From NCBI GenBank assembly GCA_944472155.2, contig OX235272.1:14244354-14308353 (forward strand): a stretch of 64,000 nt of DNA, given 5' to 3'. The stretch comes from Trichobilharzia szidati. Lineage: Eukaryota; Platyhelminthes; Trematoda; Strigeidida; Schistosomatidae. Positions 53,301 to 62,300 of the stretch are shown piece by piece. The position numbers were made by a program, and so were the translations under genes. The number at the start of each line of letters is the position of its first letter. The first letter of the stretch is position 1. The notes under the pieces are model-generated. The model made no database searches. It saw only the letters and a list, made by a program, of their open reading frames with translations, and was not told the DNA's origin.

Positions 53301-56300
53301 GAATCTCATATAAAACCTGAGTGTTCTTCTAAACGCATATCCGTGAATATGAGCAGTGCAAACAGCCGTAAAATTACGTAATAGGTGTCCACATGATAAC
53401 CTTCATGTCGAAATTCAAGTACCTCACATCCAGTGAGCTATTACTCGCATGTTCAATACAAACTAGCTATCTACAACGCTTGTATTTGTTTTATATTTTG
53501 TTGATTAGTAACCCTTCATTTATCTTAAGAGTAATTCAGCATTTTAAAAAAAATATTTCATTTCAGCGTCATCCACTTCATGGCCATCTGCATGACTCTG
53601 AATACAATAGAGGTAATCCAGGTAAGTTTGATCATTTACAGCACTAATTAAATTAATGAACGAAATATTTTCATATTGAGTCATAAGAAAAAGACGTAAA
53701 CAGTGGAGAAAATTTTCTTGTCGACGACTCATTTTCATAAGCTGGTGTACAATCGTAATTATATTTAACAAAGAAAAAATCACACAAGACCAATCAGACA
53801 CTGGTTAAAATTTGTCCTCGAAAACGTATTGCGTAGTGTAAGGTGTAGTCGTCTAGAAAAGGGTGACTAATTGGCAATTGGAAATTGCTTGAGAAGATAT
53901 CCCACTATGGCTAAGTAAAGGTGTTGTTAAAACTATTAACAGCTCGATATTAGATCATCTGGTGCAAACCGGTCACAAAGTCAGCGTAGACGAATCCTTC
54001 TCCATAATATACCGGGTGCCTAACAAATTACCAAAATCGTCGAAGCACCGCTTGCTCCAAACAGCAGAGGCTATTGCAATTCGCCTCAAACAACCAGCGC
54101 TCTGTGTTCAAAAGAAACAAGTTCAGCCAGCCCCTACTACTGCCCTGGCCCTCAGTAGAGACTATAAACTCATGAATTTGTACTATTACCTTTCCTAATT
54201 CTTCTGACATTCATTTTATTTTATGTTGATGCTGTTATTATTATTGTTCGCTTGGGTTCCTAGTGGAACATACGACTTCAACTGCACGTCTCCACTTGCT
54301 TCTGTCTTCTGATGTACATTTCACTTGCATCCATGTTAGTCCATACTGTTTCATCTCCTCTTCACACGATCTCCTCCATGTCACCCTTGGCGAGTGGGAC
54401 ACTCGCCGCTTCCCTTTCGGGTTCCATTCGAGCACTGGCCTGACGCGCGATGTCACCCAGCGAGTGGCGTCCTCAGCGAGTGAGTGTCCAATCCATCTCC
54501 ACTTTCTCCTGCATATTTGTTGAGCGATTGGTTCTTGATTTGTTTCTTCACATAGTATGTTTCTTGTTGGTTCTTGTTCTTTCCGGCGGCCATCTGATCT
54601 TGAGTATAGAGCCAGCGAAGACAGTTAGTTGTTGATAAAGGTGTGCAACAGGCTGTTGGAAATACTCATTCTTTGTGACACACTGGCCAAGTTTCTGATC
54701 CATCCGTATAGAAGAAGTGACTGACTTGACTGACGTTTGTATTTAAAATCCGAATTTTGTTGTTGATGCTGAGTTGAGTGACGAAGATTTCCAGATTGGT
54801 TTGAGGTTGATGAATGTGTTTCTAGCCTTACCGATTCTCGATTTGACATCCTCGTCCGTTCCACATGCCTGTAGTTGAGACAATGAATGCTCCCTAGATA
54901 AATGAGTGAAGTAACCTCTTTCATCAAATCCCTCCCGTTGATGGTGATTGGCGCTGGATGTTACTATTGTTGTTGTTTGTTGGTTATTTTCATGACCTCC
55001 GTTTTGTCTATGTTCACCTGGAGTCCTGTCTTCTCTGGCTGCTTCTTCGACCAGTTTGTCAGTTTTCGCTTCTACCTCTTTTCTAATTTCCAATTAATCA
55101 TCCTTTTCTAGACGACTACACCTTACACTACGTAATACGTTTTCGAGGACAGATTTTAACCAGTGTCTGATTGGTCTTGTGATATTTTCTTTGTTAAATT
55201 TGAATATGAGTCGTCGAAAAGTAAATTTTCTCCTCTGTTTACGTCTTTTTCTTATGACTAAATAACTTAGGCTAATTATATTAATAATTTTGAATGAGCG
55301 AAAAAAATGCATAAAGGGAACCGTTAAACTTTCCATCTAAAGTCTTTCGTGATAATTAGAAATCTACATTCGCGTATTAAACGTAGTAGCTGATATACTT
55401 GATTATTAATATTGCTTCCTTTAATTCCTAGAGGAACATAAGGGCTTCAGCCACGCGTCTCCATTGCCTTCCGTTCTCTGCTACAGTCTTCACCTGGCTC
55501 CAAGTCTGCCCACACGTTTTCATCTCCTCTTCACATCACCTCCTCAAAGTCACCCCACCCTAAAACTGACGACCAACTCGCCGCTTCCAATTCAGTCGGG
55601 TTCCACTCGAGAGATGGCTTCTCTAGTCATGTCACTCGATGCATTGTTTCCTCAGAGTATGACCAGCCAATCCATCTCCATTTATTCCTGCCTGCCTATT
55701 TCTTTCACAATCGGTTCCTGATGAGTTGGTTCGCTCATTGCCAGAGATCTCTGTTGCTGATCTTTTCTGACCGGCCATCTGATCTTGAGTGGTATTGAGC
55801 GAAGACAGCTAGCTGTTGATGAAGGTGTGTAGTTTGTTTGAGATGTTCTTTATGACGCGCAGTGCAAGTCTCTGATCCGTATAGTGAGTAGCACTGACTG
55901 ACTTCACATTGGAGTTGAAAATCCGGATCTTATCTTCGTTTTCGTGCTGAGTAGGGCTGTTGACCTCCACACAGACTTGAGAGTAGTGAAAGCTTGTCTT
56001 GCTTTTTCGATCCTCGCTGTTTTGATATCCTCGTCAGTTCCGTCTTCCTGTAGTTGAAACGATGCTTCCCAGGTAGGTAGTTAAAGTAGGTTGTTTCTTT
56101 CAGGTTCCTTCCATTTATGGTGATTGTTGTCTGTTGTTGTTGTTGTTTCTGTTGGTGGTGTTGGCCAGGAATCTTTATCACCTCTGTTTTCTCTATGTTC
56201 ACCTGAAGCGGTGTCCTATATTTAATGCTTGTTCTGCCAACTTGTTACTTTTCGCTTGCATATCTTCCAGTTTGTGGGAAATCAGACATATATATGTTAT

Positions 56301-59300
56301 CGGCGAAGTCCAGATCCTCCAAGTTGGTTTTTTGTGTGAGTCCATTTTATGCCTGTTTCCTCATTGCCCGCCGCCATTTGTCGCATTATCCTATCTACTG
56401 CAATCAGGAAAATCATTGGCGATAGTAGGCAGCCAGCCAGCTTGTCTTACTGCTGTCCTCACTTCGAAGGATTCCGTAAGCTTCCCGTTGTGGATTACTT
56501 GGCATGGAGCATTGTCGTACAGCTGTTGGATGAGATGTATAATTATCGTTTCATATTAGTCTGTATCAAATAACAGTGTTTACTGTAGTTATTATTCATC
56601 AGTTATATTTCCATCTTTTTACTTTCATCTGATGCAAGCTTTGTGTTCTATACTCAGATATACTTGTGTGTGTGTATGGTAAGGTGTTGGGCAAAAATAG
56701 TTCATCGATTGTGATACTGATTGAGGCATCAATTATTCCAAGAGAGCTTATTTATAAACACTTATATCCTACTCTGTTTTCTCCTGTATATACATCTTCA
56801 GATCTTTCTGCTTGTGAAAAAGAAAATGAGATTGTCTGGTATTGGTTACTGGATTTCATCATGAGCTGACATTGGTTAGAGAACCATTGGAAAACCAGCT
56901 GGGCGTACTGGACAGCTGTTTCGTCAGCCCAATTTGGCACTCTTCATCAGTACGCACCCCACCGGGTTGGGTTCTAACCCATGACCTTATGGTTACAAAG
57001 CGAGCTCGTAGACCATTGAGCCACTGGAACCCGATCCAATGGTCATCCCATGAATTCTAACTTCTGCCAATTTGCGACATAGCGCGACCGCCAGCCAATG
57101 TCTTCGCTTTGGTATTCTTCTAGCTTTGATACATTTGACCACTGACGTTTCACTATCAAGCATGAGGACTAACTTAACTTATTCCCCTGATATCATTTTA
57201 AAAAAAACACATTTTATTACAGGTTACAATACAATGTCTACACTGCGTTCACAAGTATCTTGGTTAAATGATAGTCAAAGATCAATACCAACGAGTGGAT
57301 TGACATCAACTCTTCATCGTTATGATAATAAACGTCTGATACCTGGTTCTGTGTCAATTTATGATCGTGATCCAGATGAACAGAATCATGATGCATTGAA
57401 GCAATTCTTAAAGTATTTAAATGATTCAAGTGGAGCAGGAGATGTACGAGTAAGTGATGTTTAGTCTGTATCATTTATTTTTCTAAAATGGATATCTCCG
57501 TAGTTCTGTTGTGGGGTATGCTACTTATAAATAGGTATAAGTAGTCAAATGTAAAAACTATGTTTGTAAAATTTCAGCGAAATTGGAGGATCTGAACTTC
57601 GCCGATGATATATGTATGATTTCCCACAAACTCTAAGATATGCAAGCGAAAAGCAACAAGTTGGCAGGAGAAGCATCAAAGATAGGACTTCAGATGAACA
57701 TAGAGAAAACAGAGGTGATGAAGATTCCTGGCCAAAGCCAACACCACCACCAACAGCAACAACAACAAAAACAGACAACAATCAGCCAGCATAAATGGAG
57801 GGAACCTGAAAGAAACAACCTCCTTCACCAACCGATCTACCTGGGAAACATCGTCTCAAATACAGGCAGGCGGAACTGACGAGGATATCAAAACAATGAG
57901 GATCGGAAAAGCAAGACAAGCTTTCACTACTCTCAAGTCTGTGTGCAGGAGGTCAACAGCCCTACTCAGCATCAAAACAAAGATAAGATCCGGATTTTCA
58001 ACTCCAATGTGAAGTCAGTCAGTGCTGCTCCCTATACGGATGGATCAGAGACTTGCACTGCGCGTCATAAACAGCACCTCAAACAAACTACACACCTTCA
58101 TTAACAGCTAGTTGTCTTCGCTCAATACTACTCAAGATCAGATGGCCGGCCGGCCAGAAGTGATCAGCAACAGAGAGGGATCTCTGGCAATGAGCGAACC
58201 AACCAACACAGCAGGAACCGATTGTGTAACAAATAGGCAGGAAGAAATGGAGATGGATTGATTGGCTGGCCATACTCTGAGGAAACAAACTATCAAGTGA
58301 GTGACATCACTAGACAAGCCATTGCTCGAGTGGAAGCCGACTGAAAGGGAATCGGCGAGTCGGTGGTCAGTTCGAAGGTGGGTGACTTGGAGGAGGTCAT
58401 ATGAAGAGGAGATGAAGACGTGTGGGCAGAGAACCGAGCGCGATGGAGACGCACGTCTGAAGCTTTATGTTCCTCTAGGAATTAAAGGAAACAATAATAA
58501 TAATAATTTGAACGTTTCGTCTAGTGAACTGATCAGAACTTCTTCAGCGGAATTAATCAAAATTAAAATAACGAAGGAAACATCTTGTCTTTAAAAATCT
58601 TGTCCAGTCACATGAGTCATGAAACAGACATCAAATTATAATCAATAAAATTGAATGAACTGTGATCAAAATTTGACCACAGACTCACAATCATAAGTCT
58701 ACTTTTGTTAAACACTCTAAACGTTGCGTACTTTTGCATAAGATTTTTAGTGATTACGTTCGACTAAAGTTCATAGTCGTAGATAACTGAACATGAAAGA
58801 CTATATATGTATTTGCAGTGTACAATGGTGTGTGTTCATGTGTGTACGGAGAACCAACAGTAAATAATTTCAAATGAACTGTCGTCAAGATTTGACAGAA
58901 TAGTTCTAAATTATTTGGGCGCCGAGTGAGAAGTAGACATTTATAAAAAATTATATTTGTAAGATCTCAGCGAGATTGAAATGAGTAATTCCAACGTTTC
59001 GTTCGGCAATCTGGTCCGAACTTCTTCAGGGAAATTAATCGAAAGCAATAAGTCCAACAGGGTGCTTCTACTAAACTCTAATCGTAAACACCATAATTTT
59101 GGAAATACGTCTCATCATAAAATTCTAGATACTAACAGTTTGAACAGACATGAAGGCGTGATGTTAGCTGATGCATAGGAAATCCTTATTAATAAATAAA
59201 AATGGATATGTATCACTAATTATTAATACTTGGTCAAAATTCTCGACTGTCCATATCTTCTTATGGAAACGTTAAGAAATGTTTTACAACTGTTTACCCA

Positions 59301-62300
59301 CACACATATACACACTCTGTTTAAAGTGTTTAACAAAGGTAGACCAATATTTGTAAGTCCGAGGTCAAATTTTGATCACAGCTCATACAATTTTGTTTAT
59401 TACAATTGTTGATACTTTTTGAATGACTCATGATTGGACAAAGTTTTTAAAAAGAAGTCATGTTCCTTTTATATATAAACCTCTGTTATGTTAATTTCGA
59501 TTAATTTCCCTGAAGAAGTTCGGACTAGATTGCCGAACGAAACGTTGGACATTTTACAAATATAATTTTTTACAAATTGTAAATCATTTGTCAGCCTCTC
59601 CGTAAGAAGATATAAAGACAATCGGGAATTTTGACCAAGTATGATTAATTAGTGATACATATCCATTTTTTATACATTAATTAGGTTTTACCATGAATAA
59701 ACTAACATCACACCTTCACGTCTGTTCAAACTGTTGGGATTCACCTATATATGTAGGGCTTCTGTGGTCAGTCTTTCTTTATATGAAGCAAAACCTTCCT
59801 GTAGAACCGTAGTTCTATCAAAATCAATCTTGTGTCGCGTTTCCATCAAGTGTAGTGCAATCACTGATCTGTTTTCTAGCTTCTTCAAATCTGCAGAGGT
59901 CTTTGAAACTACATTTAGACATTACTTATGCTCCTTCATTCTTATATTTACCTGTCTGGAAGTTTCTCCTATATATACAGAGTCACAATCCCCACAATTT
60001 ATCTGGTAGTCGCAATTTTGGTTAGCTGTCTTCTTCTACTTTATCCTTAACGCATTCACCAGTGATGAGTGTAAGGTGTTAGTTGCACACGATACAGTAA
60101 TATGTAGAACAAAGTCTTCGGAGAAAAAATTATAGTTCATGTGATTGTGCGTCGGTGGCACAGCGGTTAGGACTCTCGCCGACCATGCACATAGTCCGGG
60201 GTTCAATCCCCTGCCGGCGCACACCCGATATCAATTGGTCGGTCTGTAAAATTGGGTTACCGATATCACATGCTGAAAATTCCATACTTGTACCAAATAT
60301 ATTGTGTGGTTCCAAGCTATAAACAAAAAAAATTATATTTTTCAAGTATTGGTTTGGTAGGGATTTTGTTTAATTGCATGGAGGATTTCATCATGAGCTG
60401 ATATCAATTAGAGAACCCGGCGGGCGCGTGCTCCTGAAGAGTCCCAAACTAGGAAGAAGCAGCTGTCCAGTACTCCCAGGTTTTCCAGTGGTTCTCTAAC
60501 TGATGTCAGCTCATGATGAAATCCTCCATGCAATTAAAGAAAATTATAGTTCAATCGATGCGTGTATGTGATAATATGCATAGAAGTAACACTGAGATGA
60601 ACATCAGATTTCAAAAGTAAATGATTATCAGTAACAATGAATGCTCATGACTAATGTTCATATTGAATTATATTCACATACTGATTATAAACTTCATATG
60701 GATGTGAATGATAATATCAAAAACAGGGAAAGACAATAGGGCAGAAGTTTGTGTGTGTGTGTCAATGTGTACGTGAATTACTAAGTTTATATGAAAATGT
60801 AGTGAAAACCATCAACAGTTCTCATATTGACATAAAGCAATAAGAAGAAAGACTTAATTTGTCTGAATCGTGTAATGCTGTATTTGCACAACACATTTCG
60901 AACAATCTGATCACACGCAGACTTTTTATAGGAATATATATTTCACTTACGTCTGTAGAAGAGGAAGATAATTGTTTATCTATCCTAGATGTATCGTTTA
61001 GTCGACGGCCGGATGGATCAATATAACGATCTATTTATAGAAAACCTACATGGACAGGAAAGTATCTTAATTATCACAGTTTCTGCCCTGTTCGGTACAA
61101 AAGAGCCTTATTGAGTGAGGTGCCTTTTCAGTAGAATCCAACGTAAATGCACCGAAGACACACTTGATGAGGAAGAAAGAAAGTTGACACAAACTCTGTT
61201 TGTAAAAATTATCCAGACAAGTTCATCAGGAGATGTAAAGTAGTAAGAACACCAAGACACTCTCCGCTAAGAAAGACGTATACATCAGGCTACCCTATAT
61301 GGGTGATCATAGCAGCTTGGTAACTCGAAAGAGATTGAACGCTACTGTTAAAAAGACTTTTTATGCAACTAAGATCATAATAATTGAGAATGTGAAGCCA
61401 ATTTATCCATCGAATCCCCTAGAACATGCGAAAAATGATGACACATCCCGCTGTATTTACCAATTTGAATGTACGTGCGGCCACACGTACATAAGGATGA
61501 CTCATCGATCTTCGCAAGTAAGGGTTGGCTTCAGAGCATATTCCTATATGGTCTTTTAACTTGACCTAAGTCTATTTTCTCACCTCTTAACTCTTTATTA
61601 GTTTCATAAATATTCCTATGACAAGTCCGTGTATGATCAGATTGTTCAGACAAATTACGTCTTCTTATTGCTTTGTCTAAATTCATAAAGGGAACTACCC
61701 TGTCCAAACAGACTATAAAGCTCATGTTAAAGAATCTTTTTTCTACCATCTATCAGGTACCAAATAAATTACTGAAAGCCTCTAGGTACTTCTGTTGATT
61801 CGCGACTTTTGCCGCCACCGGTGTCCAATATCACTGAGAAGTCGTAATCATTGTGGAGTCGACCAAGTTCGGTGTGAGGATAAATACCCATCGCCATCGA
61901 CGTTGACTGTTGGTGTCTGAACAATCTCGAATTGACAGAAGTTAGAATTCACTGACCATTGTATTCCGTCCCAGTGGCTGAATGGTCAGTGAGTTCAACT
62001 CGTATCCCGAAGGTCCTGGGTTCGGTCGGTCGGTCTCCAGCGTTTGGGGAATTACAGGTGAGTACTGATGGAGAGTCCCCAAACAAGGACGAAACAACTG
62101 TCCAGTAGTAGTCCCTGGTTTTCAGTGATTCTCTAACTCGTATCAATCCTACTATGATCCAAAAACTTGGAACCAGTCAAATCAGTACAGACTAGTAGTA
62201 CCTGACAATTAACATTTCGTAATTCAGTGTAAATCTATGATGATCTAATGCACCTTGTTTAGTTAAAACAAATTCACCTACCTATAAGTTCATTCATTAA

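Larger units (their letters stand above)
58508..60050 (-). mobile_element. Penelope-like element cluster with repeated terminal hairpins
   Basis: The minus strand at 59760-60010 encodes YQINCGDCDSVYIGETSRQV and NIRMKEHK (GIY-YIG with CxxC). Terminal segments recur in both orientations: 58508-58695 with 59355-59555, and 59135-59290 with 59590-59745. The pieces cross rather than nest, so at least two rearranged copies are present. Confidence 0.75.
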
